Below are positions 1-7,213 of a DNA stretch of 26,178 nucleotides, piece by piece. Origin of the DNA: an uncultured Eubacteriales bacterium (GTDB lineage: Bacteria; Bacillota; Clostridia; Christensenellales; UBA1242); assembly GCA_948512295.1 (NCBI GenBank), contig CAOQRA010000013.1:1-26178 (forward strand). Reading direction: 5' to 3'. The position numbers were made by a program, and so were the translations under genes. The notes beneath the pieces were generated by a model, which was not told the origin of the DNA, ran no database searches, and saw only the letters and a program-made list of their open reading frames with translations. How positions within the stretch are numbered: position 1 is the first letter of the stretch; each line of letters opens with the position of its first letter.

Positions 1-68
1 CATTTTTTTGATTATTTTTAATTTTTTTGCATATTTTAAATAATTTTGCTACATTTTTTTATATAAAT

Positions 69-97
69 TTGACTTGAAAAAATATTTATAGTATAAT
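69..97 (+). promoter_or_regulatory. Sigma-A type promoter of trpS
   Basis: A TTGACT -35 box at 69-74 and a perfect TATAAT -10 box at 92-97 are separated by exactly 17 bases. The expected transcript start is near 104, leaving a leader of about 24 bases before the trpS ATG. That leader is too short for a T-box, so trpS is probably not controlled by tRNA-Trp charging through a leader RNA here. Confidence 0.8.
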
Positions 98-127
98 GAC
101 AATGAATTAAAAGAATTGAGGATTTTT

Positions 128-1180
128 ATGAAAAAAACTATTTTAACAGGCATTCGACCAACCGGAAATTTGCATATTGGTCATTATAGCAGCGCAATCC
201 GTCTTATGCTTGATATTCAAGCTAAAGGCGATTATGACAATTTTTATGTCATGATTGCAGACACACAAGCACTCACTGACAACGCCAAAAATGTAGACAA
301 AGTTAAAAATAATGTTATTCAGGTTGCAATTGATTTGCTTGCTGCAGGATTAAATGCGGACAAATGTACAATATTTATTCAATCACAGGTACCCGAGCTT
401 TTTGAAATGAGCGGATACTTTTTGAACCTTGTCACAGTGGCACGCCTTAAACGCAACCCCACAATTAAGGAAGAGATTAAGCAACGCGGCTTTGAAAATA
501 CACTACCTGTCGGTTTTTTAACCTATCCTGTAAGCCAAGCTGCAGACATTTTAGCGTTCAATACAACTATTGTACCCGCAGGTGACGACCAAGCTCCAAT
601 GGTGGAACAAGCCCGCGAAATCGCCCAAAGTTTTAATAATTCATATAAAAATGTGTTTATTTTGCCAAAAATACAGCTTCCAGACGCAAAAATACTAGCA
701 AGACTCCCTGGCACCGATGGAAAAATTAAAATGAGTAAGTCGGCCGGAAACAGCATTTACCTATGCGATGATGAAGCCATTGTTAAACAAAAAATAATGA
801 ACGCATACACAGATCCAAATCATATAAAGGTTTCAGACCCGGGCAAAGTTGATGGCAATGTCGTATTTTCCTATCTTGACGCCTTTTGTAAAAGTGAGCA
901 TTTTGAAAAATATTTACCAGAATACAAAAATCTTGACGAACTTAAAGACCATTATAAACGCGGAGGCCTCGGCGATGTCAAAGTTAAACTATTTTTAAAC
1001 AATGTTATGCAAGAATTGCTTTCTCCTATTCGCATCAAACGTGCCCAGCTTGAAAATAATATAGATGAAATATATGAAATGTTATTTGCAAATGGCAAAA
1101 AAATGCAAAAAATAGCCGCAAAAAAAATCCAAGAAATGCATGATGCAATGGGAATAAATTATGAAAAATTTAAAAATTAA
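128..1180 (+). CDS. trpS: Tryptophanyl-tRNA synthetase (TrpRS)
   Basis: This cytoplasmic class I aminoacyl-tRNA synthetase charges tRNA-Trp with tryptophan using ATP. The 350-residue protein has the HIGH signature (HIGH at residues 16-19, in the GNLHIGHYSSAI context) and a perfect KMSKS loop at 201-205. Its length is normal for bacterial TrpRS. The frame is open from a TTG at 116, but the ATG at 128 is chosen because GAGGA at 118-122 lies five bases in front of it and would be inside the longer form. The gene has its own promoter and is followed by a weak terminator before the tRNA gene, so it appears to be a single-gene unit. The family assignment is secure. Confidence 0.97.
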   Translation: MKKTILTGIRPTGNLHIGHYSSAIRLMLDIQAKGDYDNFYVMIADTQALTDNAKNVDKVKNNVIQVAIDLLAAGLNADKCTIFIQSQVPELFEMSGYFLNLVTVARLKRNPTIKEEIKQRGFENTLPVGFLTYPVSQAADILAFNTTIVPAGDDQAPMVEQAREIAQSFNNSYKNVFILPKIQLPDAKILARLPGTDGKIKMSKSAGNSIYLCDDEAIVKQKIMNAYTDPNHIKVSDPGKVDGNVVFSYLDAFCKSEHFEKYLPEYKNLDELKDHYKRGGLGDVKVKLFLNNVMQELLSPIRIKRAQLENNIDEIYEMLFANGKKMQKIAAKKIQEMHDAMGINYEKFKN

Positions 1181-1261
1181 TAAAAAATAAGCAAAAAAAT
1201 GCGAAAATCACAAAAAAAATCATTAAAAAATGAATTTTTACCCGTTTATTACGAAAGAAAT

Positions 1262-1290
1262 AAAGCCTAAAATTAGGTTTTTTATTTTTA
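1262..1290 (+). terminator. Probable rho-independent terminator of trpS
   Basis: An 8-bp stem (1262-1269 with 1274-1281, including one G-T pair) with a four-base loop runs into a T-rich tract. It lies between trpS and the separate promoter of the tRNA gene. The stem is short and has only a CC/GG core, so it may be leaky. Confidence 0.5.
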
Positions 1291-1308
1291 TAAAATTTAC
1301 AATTAGAA

Positions 1309-1337
1309 TTGACAAAATAAAAGTAATATTATACAAT
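1309..1337 (+). promoter_or_regulatory. Promoter of the tRNA-Gly gene
   Basis: A perfect TTGACA -35 (1309-1314) and TACAAT -10 (1332-1337) are 17 bases apart. The expected start is near 1344, so the primary transcript would carry almost no 5' leader before the mature tRNA end at 1346. Confidence 0.75.
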
Positions 1338-1345
1338 ATATTTAT

Positions 1346-1419
1346 GCGGGTGTAGTTCATCGGTAGAATGCGAGCTTCCCAAGCTTGAGGGGTGGGTCCG
1401 ACTCCCATCATCCGCTCCA
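1346..1419 (+). tRNA. tRNA-Gly, anticodon CCC, CCA encoded
   Basis: The 74-base gene folds into a complete cloverleaf: acceptor GCGGGTG/CATCCGC, D stem GTTC/GAAT, anticodon stem CGAGC/GCTTG with loop TTCCCAA, T stem GTGGG/CCCAT, discriminator T and genomic CCA. The anticodon CCC reads GGG glycine codons. The T loop is TCCGACT, so position 55 is C instead of the near-universal T. Position 15 is T facing a G at the expected position 48, unlike the usual purine-pyrimidine pair. Several stems carry one G-T pair each. The D-loop GG is kept. It is probably a functional but divergent tRNA, transcribed alone from its own promoter. Confidence 0.93.
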
Positions 1420-1425
1420 AATATA

Positions 1426-1448
1426 TGCAATAAAAAGTCTTTTTTGCA
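1426..1448 (+). terminator. Possible terminator after the tRNA gene
   Basis: TGCAA at 1426-1430 can pair with TTGCA at 1444-1448, with further A-T pairs inside. The T-run is the 3' arm itself rather than lying behind the stem, so this is not a canonical terminator. The rest of the 200-base gap to the next gene shows only a weak GGTGT/ACACC hairpin near 1473-1497 and an unpaired TTGACA-like box at 1490. Confidence 0.25.
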
Positions 1449-1575
1449 ATAGGCTTTGGCATACTGAATGCAGTGGTGTTTGATTAATTTTGACACCGTA
1501 TATAGATATTAAACCTTATTATAAAGTTTAAAAGTGAACAAATTGGGAACAAGTGTCTTTTTTGAAATTTTTTAG

Positions 1576-1603
1576 TTTTGATTTTTTGATAAAGTAATCA
1601 AAA
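1576..1603 (+). repeat. TTTTGATT/AATCAAAA inverted repeat before the methyltransferase
   Basis: Perfect 8-base arms at 1576-1583 and 1596-1603 enclose a 12-base spacer, immediately in front of the ribosome binding site AAAGGAG (1607-1613). The same words recur downstream of the gene at 2476-2600. It could be a leader hairpin or one end of a repeat-framed cassette. Confidence 0.5.
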
Positions 1604-1619
1604 AATAAAGGAGTAATTA

Positions 1620-2468
1620 ATGATTAAATCGAATTTTGAAAGCATAATTCCAACAGCCCTACACACTGCTTACCCATTGATTTATACTGACATTCCTTAT
1701 GCAAACGAAATATATGAGGCTTTATGCGAGTATGGATTCCCAGATAATTTAAAAAATGATAAATTAACTTTTGAAATAGAGGCGAGATATGTTTTAATTG
1801 ATAAGTTTTTGAAAGAATCTGAGATTACACAAGTTTTGGAACTTGCTTGCGGTTTTACTTCAAGAGGATTAAACTTTTGCCAACAAAATGCTGATTTTGT
1901 ATATGTTGAGTTGGATTTGCCAAAAGTAATAAAAGAGAAAAAATCTATTTTAAATAAAGTCGTAGGAAATTTGCCAAATAATTTATACTTTGTTGAAGGT
2001 AATGCTTTAAACAAAGATGATATAAATAAAGCTTTAAAACACTTTGATTTGTCAAAACCTATCGCTGTTATAAATCAAGGTTTAATGCGCTATTTGGATT
2101 TCGATGAAAAAAGAACTCTTACCCGAATCGTTTATGATGTTATTTCTAGAAACAATGGAATTTGGTTAACTTGTGATTTTACACCTGCAAAATTTCTTGT
2201 GACTGAAGATAAAAATTTGACAGGCAAAGAAGATTACAACAAAAAACTAACGCAAGTGACAGACAGAAATAATGCAGCATGGAGATTTAAAGACAAAAAA
2301 GAAGTTGAGAAATTTTTGCAAGAAGAAAATCTCAAAATCGAATGGCATGACTTTGTGGAATCAACCCCAATGCTTTCATCAAAGGAAAAATTTGGGCTTA
2401 AAGATAGTGAAGTAAAGAAATATCTTAAAAATGCTTATGTTGGAATAATAAAAAAGAAATATAACTAA
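1620..2468 (+). CDS. LCMT/COG3315-type class I SAM-dependent methyltransferase
   Basis: The 282-residue protein resembles the leucine carboxyl methyltransferase-like (Ppm1/LCMT, COG3315) group of SAM-dependent O-methyltransferases. Residues 73-83 (LELACGFTSRG) form the glycine-rich SAM motif I after a beta strand. YVELDLPKV near 95-103 supplies the acidic residue after the second strand. NQGLMRYLD at 152-160 matches the family's EGLxxYL region. No secretion signal is present. The substrate cannot be read from the sequence, and no polyketide or peptide biosynthesis genes stand next to it. The ATG follows AAAGGAG with a six-base spacer. Sampled stretches are clearly more AT-rich than trpS, and similar repeats stand on both sides, so transfer is possible. 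Confidence 0.85.
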   Translation: MIKSNFESIIPTALHTAYPLIYTDIPYANEIYEALCEYGFPDNLKNDKLTFEIEARYVLIDKFLKESEITQVLELACGFTSRGLNFCQQNADFVYVELDLPKVIKEKKSILNKVVGNLPNNLYFVEGNALNKDDINKALKHFDLSKPIAVINQGLMRYLDFDEKRTLTRIVYDVISRNNGIWLTCDFTPAKFLVTEDKNLTGKEDYNKKLTQVTDRNNAAWRFKDKKEVEKFLQEENLKIEWHDFVESTPMLSSKEKFGLKDSEVKKYLKNAYVGIIKKKYN

Positions 2469-2485
2469 GGATATATTTTGATTTT

Positions 2486-2579
2486 TCGCAAAATCAAAAA
2501 ATTGTCGCAAAATCAAAATTTGATTTTATTTTTGATTATTTTGATTTTTTAATCAAATAATTGCCGTCGCAATATCAAA
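2486..2579. repeat. Three copies of a TCGCAAAATCAAA word plus AATCAAA hairpins
   Basis: The word TCGCAAAATCAAAA occurs exactly at 2486-2499 and 2505-2518, and with one change (TCGCAATATCAAA) at 2567-2579. Between them are two small hairpins: AAAATCA/TGATTTT (2509-2515 with 2521-2527) and TTTGATT/AATCAAA (2540-2546 with 2551-2557). This occupies the first part of the 359-base gene-free stretch 2469-2827. T-rich sequence follows each stem, so they may also terminate the methyltransferase transcript. Confidence 0.6.
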
Positions 2580-2650
2580 GCTGAAAAATCAAAAAAAGAC
2601 TTTGTTGTTTGTTGACACAACTTAGGGCAGACACCTCTTTGGTGAATTAA

Positions 2651-2680
2651 AAAGCAATCGTTTGCGAGATTGTTTTTTTA
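2651..2680 (+). terminator. Rho-independent terminator
   Basis: A 9-bp stem (2651-2659 with 2668-2676, one G-T pair) with loop GTTTGCGA runs into a seven-T tract. It sits downstream of the methyltransferase and upstream of the promoter of the M60 gene, separating the two units. Confidence 0.7.
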
Positions 2681-2761
2681 TTTCTACGCGAATATTAGAG
2701 TTCTACGTTTTATTATAGCCATAAAATTTTACTACTTTTCTCACTAATTTTGTCATATTGA

Positions 2762-2797
2762 TTGAAGATTAACATTATTTTTGATATAATATATAAT
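2762..2797 (+). promoter_or_regulatory. Promoter of the M60 lipoprotein gene
   Basis: TTGAAG (2762-2767) and TATAAT (2785-2790) are spaced by 17 bases. A second TATAAT overlaps at 2792-2797 and could be used as an alternative -10. The leader is about 30 bases and carries the AAAGGAAAG ribosome binding site. Confidence 0.65.
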
Positions 2798-2827
2798 ATA
2801 TTAAACTACATATAAAAGGAAAGTGTT

Positions 2828-5800
2828 ATGAAAAAACGATTATTAAGTATTTTATTAACCTGTTTTGTCTTTGGTCTATTTCTTTGTGGCTGCGGAAAAG
2901 GCTATGAAATATATTCGACTAAGCCTCTTGATGTATCTCCTGCTGTGGAGCAAGGCTTAAATCTATATGAATATGACGACCTATTAAATGAAAAAGTAAC
3001 TATACGCCAACCTATTATGGAAGTTTTGGAACGCAATCTTCCACGCATTGAGCCAGAGGTTATGTCCGACACGTATACGTTGCCTGGCACAGAGATTTCA
3101 CATACATTTTCAGACTATCCAGGGCGTGGGCATAGCGCGACTCTAACAAACTTCGAAAAATACATGCTTTTAAGGCAAGCATGTGAAAATCGCGACAAAG
3201 CACAACAGTACGCGGAAGAAGGCACATTAAAAAAACATCCTGCAGCTGATTTGCAATATGGAGAGGTTCCTGTAGAAAACAATGCAGTAAGAAAGCGTAT
3301 TGTGACAGACCCTGACTATAAATCTTCTTGGCTTACAACGGGGTTATACCTACCTGCTGGTGAAGTGGCAACCGTAAAAATCAGCGGACTTAAGGCTGGT
3401 CAACGAATTACAATGACTACAAACCTGCAGCAAACGCTTGCATGGGTTGTGGGAGGCAGCGAAAGCTCATACTATAACTCGGTTGATGCCCTTCTTATAG
3501 CTGAATCACAAAAAGAAAATCCCGACTATAACTCTGTAAATATTCCTATTCAAAGCCAGTACAACAGTCAAAATACTGAAATCCCAGTGCAAAGTGTCAA
3601 CCTGACTTTTACAGAAAACAGGGAATACAAAATCGGCTCTTGTTATGGCGGACAGCTGCACCTATCTTGTTCTAACACTAATTCACCTGTTGAAATTGAA
3701 ATCACTGGGTGCGTGGAAACTCCACATTTCATACTTGGTGTAACAACCGAAGAATATTTTGAAGAATATCTTCGTAATGCTCCTGGCGTTATGTGTACAG
3801 TGGACACAGAAAATGGGCAACTTGTAGGAATGTCCCTCTACATTCGTTCAGTTGCCGACATTGTAAAAGCAGCATACATGTGGCACAGTAACTTTGCAAT
3901 CAATGTTTCACTCAACGGCAGAGCATACAATTATCCTAACATTTTAAAATTTGACAGACACGTGCCTGCAGGACTTGCAGTTGCGCTAAGCGGACATGAT
4001 TCCGCATGTCCCGAGGATTGGCTAGGCAGCTGCCTCGATTTTGAAAATTTTAAAATTCGTGGACATTGGGGTGTTTTACATGAGCTTGGACATCAACATC
4101 ACATGACTTATGGTCATGAATGGGGCATGCGTGGCAGTCAAGAGGGCGAAGTGTGGAACAATGCTCTGGTATCACTTAACTATATGCTGACTTGCAATAT
4201 GGATCCTCGCTTTACTGGCATTGAACATGGTGAAGTTGCTCATCCCTACACAACTATGCAAAGCCTATTGAACATTCCTCAAACCTTGGAAGATTATAAT
4301 AATCTTAACTATTTCCAGTCGCTTTCACTATACGTCACCTTGATGCACCAATTCTCCCCACAAAAATTTGTAGAATTTTTATATTCCTATTCTAAGCAAG
4401 GAAGCTATGCCAACAATAGTCGTGCAGACTTTGCTTATCGTATAAGCACAATATATGGCCTTGACTTCAGAGAATTTTTAAATGAATATTACCATGCTCG
4501 TATAACTAATGATTTATTTACATTAGAGGAGTGCACGGAAATGGATAACCTTGTAGATTTTGTTCCTATAGCTTGCTACTGGGCAAATGGCGTAGGCGAC
4601 AGCGAAAGTGCAGCCAAATATCGCCTTGACGCAGGGTCTGAAACGGAAATGGACTTTGAAAAATACATTTTAAGCACAAAGCCATTTGAAATTATTGAAG
4701 TTACAAAACCAAATTTTGGCAAGCTGGAACATCTAGAGGGACATAAATACAAATACATTGCCCCTACTGAAGTTGTAGAACAAGACTATTTTGAAGTTGT
4801 ATGTAAACTTGCCAATGGCTTATATGTTAAGCTTCCAATCAGATTGCAATTTAACTACAATAAATCCTTTGTCGAGGTTTGGCAAGGTGTAGACACCTCC
4901 AACCTCACAGATGCAATTGAATACTCAAAACAAACTGAACCTACTGCAACAGCTTACACTACCACCCCAGGGCAAAATAACTATAACTCTGGTAGACGTA
5001 AAGATTATGTAAAAATTCAATTTAACTATGTAGCAACAGAAACCGGCGCCCATAAGTTTTCTATGAAAGTAGATGATATTGGAATGTGCCAAATTCAGCA
5101 AGGCGATGACATATATAATATCACCATCGACAAAATTACAAGCAGTTACTCCGACGATCATTACATTTCTATTAAAATGAAAAAAGGGCAAGTAATAAAA
5201 ATTACAGCTCACCTATTAAACTCTGGCGGAGGCGGCTATCTGCTTGTAGGTGTTCAAAAACCAGGCGCGACGACTTATTCTAATATCACACAAAGCGAAA
5301 TGCTTCTTCCTTCCTGCGGCGAAGAAGACTATAAAAAGCTTCAAACTTATATTTGGGAAGCCAAATTCATTGTAAGTATCAAAAATTATTCCCGTAAGAC
5401 CTACATTAGTAAACAAGGCTGGCAAGTATTGGAGGCACCAATCGCGGCAAGCGCTGCAACTAATCCTAATGTTTTAATAGATGGAAGTTATAGCACAAAT
5501 TATCACACAAGTACAGGCGGAAACAAAACACCATTTCCACATAATTTCGTAGTTGACATGGGCAGCGTGCAATCCTTTAATTTCTTTGAGGTTTGTGTGC
5601 GTAATAACGTAAACAGTTATGTGCGTGATTATCAACTTTTCACCTCCCTCGATGGTGTAGAATATAACCTTTTATCAGAGGGAACGCTACAATATTCAGG
5701 CACGGTGGCTACAATTACTTTTGATAAAATTAATGCTCGATATTTTAAATTTGTGGCAGTCACAGCAAGCGGAAACGGATTTACCGTTATTGCTGAATTA

Positions 5801-6652
5801 AGCACTGGAATCATGGGCAAAGTAGAGCAAGCTATACGACCTAATGCAAAACAAATATTTTTAAGTGACGGCTTTAAAACGGCAAATGAAAGCGGCTCGG
5901 TTGTAAGTAATGGGCGCGGAAACATTCTACTTATGAATTTTAAAGGTACTCAATTTAATATTTTTGCAAACACAAGTCTTACTAGTGGTAAATTCGAGGT
6001 GTCAATTGATGGCAAAAGCGATGTAATTGTCGATCTGGAACAAGAACATGCATTTTCAAAACTAGTATATGCATCAAATACTCTTGAGGATGGAGAACAC
6101 ATTGTCGAAATCAAAACACTCGACGATAAGGAGGTTGAAATAAGTTATATGACATTAAAATATGGTGAATCACTTTTAAATGCAGCAAATATCTATAAGG
6201 AACGTGCCCTTGGCATTGCTCTTGCCATATTCTGCACACTTTTCGTATTCGCAGTAGTGTTTATTGTATTATATTTCACAGTGCCATCTTTCCGAAAATT
6301 CTTTGACGAACTTTTCAAAGTAAAGCATAATGAACAAAAACTTGATGAGCCTAAAAAACAAGCTTCCATGCAGCAAAGTGTAAAGGTTGAAAGCAAACAA
6401 GCCGAGCAAAAGACAATGGCACCCCAAGCTAAAACCTCATCCGTTCAAGCGAAAACGTCAACACAAAAACCAAAAGCAGAACAAAAAGCGGCAACTAAAC
6501 AAACCACAGTTAAACTTGCAACCCCTCAAACAAAAACCACCACTACAACTGCAACTGCAAAAACGCAAGCCAAAAGCTCAACAAAACCTACTCAAGTAAC
6601 TAAACCTACCCCTAAAACATCTAGCACTGCCAAAACTACTAAGAAAAGATAG
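2828..6652 (+). CDS. M60-family (enhancin-like) metallopeptidase lipoprotein with PA14-like and F5/8C modules
   Basis: The 1274-residue surface protein starts with a lipoprotein signal (lipobox LCGC, lipid-modified Cys22). An M60-like region spans about 170-560 and holds HELGH at 418-422, with Glu441 in GEVWNN as third zinc ligand, fitting HEXXHX(8-28)E. A PA14/GLEYA-like beta region follows at about 682-815, an F5/8 type C (CBM32-like) module at about 866-996, and a further galactose-binding-like fold at about 1010-1115. A transmembrane helix at 1127-1151 precedes a 120-residue tail rich in Lys, Gln, Thr, Ala and Pro. M60 proteins with carbohydrate-binding modules are known mucin or glycoprotein peptidases of gut microbes. 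The substrate here is inferred. N-terminal lipid plus C-terminal helix is an unusual double anchor. ATG 2828 follows AAAGGAAAG. Confidence 0.9.
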   Translation: MKKRLLSILLTCFVFGLFLCGCGKGYEIYSTKPLDVSPAVEQGLNLYEYDDLLNEKVTIRQPIMEVLERNLPRIEPEVMSDTYTLPGTEISHTFSDYPGRGHSATLTNFEKYMLLRQACENRDKAQQYAEEGTLKKHPAADLQYGEVPVENNAVRKRIVTDPDYKSSWLTTGLYLPAGEVATVKISGLKAGQRITMTTNLQQTLAWVVGGSESSYYNSVDALLIAESQKENPDYNSVNIPIQSQYNSQNTEIPVQSVNLTFTENREYKIGSCYGGQLHLSCSNTNSPVEIEITGCVETPHFILGVTTEEYFEEYLRNAPGVMCTVDTENGQLVGMSLYIRSVADIVKAAYMWHSNFAINVSLNGRAYNYPNILKFDRHVPAGLAVALSGHDSACPEDWLGSCLDFENFKIRGHWGVLHELGHQHHMTYGHEWGMRGSQEGEVWNNALVSLNYMLTCNMDPRFTGIEHGEVAHPYTTMQSLLNIPQTLEDYNNLNYFQSLSLYVTLMHQFSPQKFVEFLYSYSKQGSYANNSRADFAYRISTIYGLDFREFLNEYYHARITNDLFTLEECTEMDNLVDFVPIACYWANGVGDSESAAKYRLDAGSETEMDFEKYILSTKPFEIIEVTKPNFGKLEHLEGHKYKYIAPTEVVEQDYFEVVCKLANGLYVKLPIRLQFNYNKSFVEVWQGVDTSNLTDAIEYSKQTEPTATAYTTTPGQNNYNSGRRKDYVKIQFNYVATETGAHKFSMKVDDIGMCQIQQGDDIYNITIDKITSSYSDDHYISIKMKKGQVIKITAHLLNSGGGGYLLVGVQKPGATTYSNITQSEMLLPSCGEEDYKKLQTYIWEAKFIVSIKNYSRKTYISKQGWQVLEAPIAASAATNPNVLIDGSYSTNYHTSTGGNKTPFPHNFVVDMGSVQSFNFFEVCVRNNVNSYVRDYQLFTSLDGVEYNLLSEGTLQYSGTVATITFDKINARYFKFVAVTASGNGFTVIAELSTGIMGKVEQAIRPNAKQIFLSDGFKTANESGSVVSNGRGNILLMNFKGTQFNIFANTSLTSGKFEVSIDGKSDVIVDLEQEHAFSKLVYASNTLEDGEHIVEIKTLDDKEVEISYMTLKYGESLLNAANIYKERALGIALAIFCTLFVFAVVFIVLYFTVPSFRKFFDELFKVKHNEQKLDEPKKQASMQQSVKVESKQAEQKTMAPQAKTSSVQAKTSTQKPKAEQKAATKQTTVKLATPQTKTTTTTATAKTQAKSSTKPTQVTKPTPKTSSTAKTTKKR

Positions 6653-6687
6653 AAAAAGAGGCAACCGCCTCTTTTTCTATCTTTTTT
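6644..6687. terminator. Bidirectional terminator between convergent genes
   Basis: A perfect 15-bp stem (6648-6662 with 6667-6681, loop AACC) extends by four A-T pairs to 19 bp and has T-tracts on both strands. It contains the TAG stop of the M60 gene (6650-6652). The TAA stop of the convergent MGMT-family gene uses the plus-strand T-tract at 6686-6688. It therefore serves both genes. Confidence 0.9.
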
Positions 6688-6988
6688 AAAATGTGTGTCT
6701 ATACTTTTTCAAATCAACTGCATTGTTTTTAACTACAACGCCCTCGCTTTCAAGGAGCTGTTTTTGAGCGTCTAAGCCGCCAAAAGCAAACGCTCCACTT
6801 AAGTTTCCCTCACGATTTACTACGCGATGACAAGGAATAATCCCTGGCTTAGGATTTTGGTGCAATGCCCAGCCCACTTGTCTTGCCATGCGAGCCGAGC
6901 CTATCGCTTTTGCTATGTCACCATAAGTGGTAACTTTGCCTTTTGGAACTTCACAAACCTTATCATAAACCTGCTCAAAAAAATTCAT
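6686..6988 (-). CDS. MGMT-family protein, single DNA-binding/alkyltransferase domain
   Basis: The 100-residue protein is the C-terminal domain alone of the O6-methylguanine-DNA methyltransferase family. It has the helix-turn-helix recognition segment SARMARQVGWAL (31-42) and the active-site loop IPCHRV with Cys53. Alkyltransferase-like (ATL) proteins of similar size have Trp at that place. Here the acceptor cysteine is kept, so direct dealkylation of O6-alkylguanine is possible, although the N-terminal domain of Ogt/Ada is missing. A GTG at 6994 would abut the ribosome binding site. ATG at 6988 is chosen because AAGAGG lies five bases before it. It faces the M60 gene and shares its terminator. 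Confidence is high for the family and moderate for activity. Confidence 0.88.
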   Translation of the reverse strand: MNFFEQVYDKVCEVPKGKVTTYGDIAKAIGSARMARQVGWALHQNPKPGIIPCHRVVNREGNLSGAFAFGGLDAQKQLLESEGVVVKNNAVDLKKYRHTF

Positions 6989-7024
6989 ATACACCTCTTG
7001 CGCACTCTCAGCGTAAAAATTAAC

Positions 7025-7213
7025 ATGGATAATAAACTCAATATGTCACCTGCAGAAATCACACTTTTGGCGTCAAGCATAGCAATAAGCCTTTCCAATA
7101 ACTTTAACGCAAGCGATCTATGCACGCTGCGCGCCTTCTTTTCCGCGCTTGCAAGCAATATTAATTTAATCGAAAATCAAACAAAGACGTACTGTAAAGA
7201 TAGAAAGTGTTAA
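7025..7213 (+). CDS. Small DUF6774-like protein
   Basis: The 62-residue predicted protein fills an otherwise gene-free gap. From memory its core (SPAEITLLASSIAISL followed by DLCTLRAFFSALASN) resembles the small Bacillota DUF6774 proteins, with a short helix-forming hydrophobic segment, then a conserved-looking helix and an Ile-Glu end. That group has no known function. No signal peptide or classical transmembrane segment is evident. The start is uncertain, because no good ribosome binding site stands before ATG 7025 and the frame stays open further upstream inside the opposite gene. Its TAA overlaps the opposite TAA of the hydrolase gene in the palindrome TTAA (7210-7213). No clear promoter was found in the 36 bases that separate it from the divergent MGMT-family gene. 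Confidence 0.55.
   Translation: MDNKLNMSPAEITLLASSIAISLSNNFNASDLCTLRAFFSALASNINLIENQTKTYCKDRKC

Noticed and set aside
98..127. T-box or tryptophan leader control of trpS
   Set aside because: The promoter at 69-97 leaves a leader of only about 24 bases, too short for a T-box or an attenuator.
1238..1462. 74-codon minus-strand frame over the tRNA gene
   Set aside because: It is antisense to a complete tRNA cloverleaf and has no protein-like features or start signals.
1473..1497. GGTGT/ACACC hairpin after the tRNA gene
   Set aside because: It has a five-base stem and a loop of a dozen or more bases with no T-tract. This is expected by chance.
1620..2468. Natural-product cluster around the methyltransferase
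   Set aside because: COG3315 enzymes occur in such clusters, but no synthase, transporter or tailoring gene is nearby. Only housekeeping and surface genes are.
2476..2600. CRISPR-like array in the repeated AATCAAAA stretch
   Set aside because: The repeats are only 13-14 bases, spacing is irregular (19 and 62 bases), the sequence is low complexity and no cas gene is in the window.
6387..6599. 70-codon plus-strand frame in the M60 tail
   Set aside because: It is a shifted reading of the Lys/Gln/Thr-rich tail, without a ribosome binding site. The M60 frame explains the region.
7108..7154. GCAAGCG/CGCTTGC inverted repeat as terminator of the hydrolase operon
   Set aside because: The arms are about 30 bases apart, no T-run follows on the minus strand, and the sequence lies inside the small plus-strand gene.
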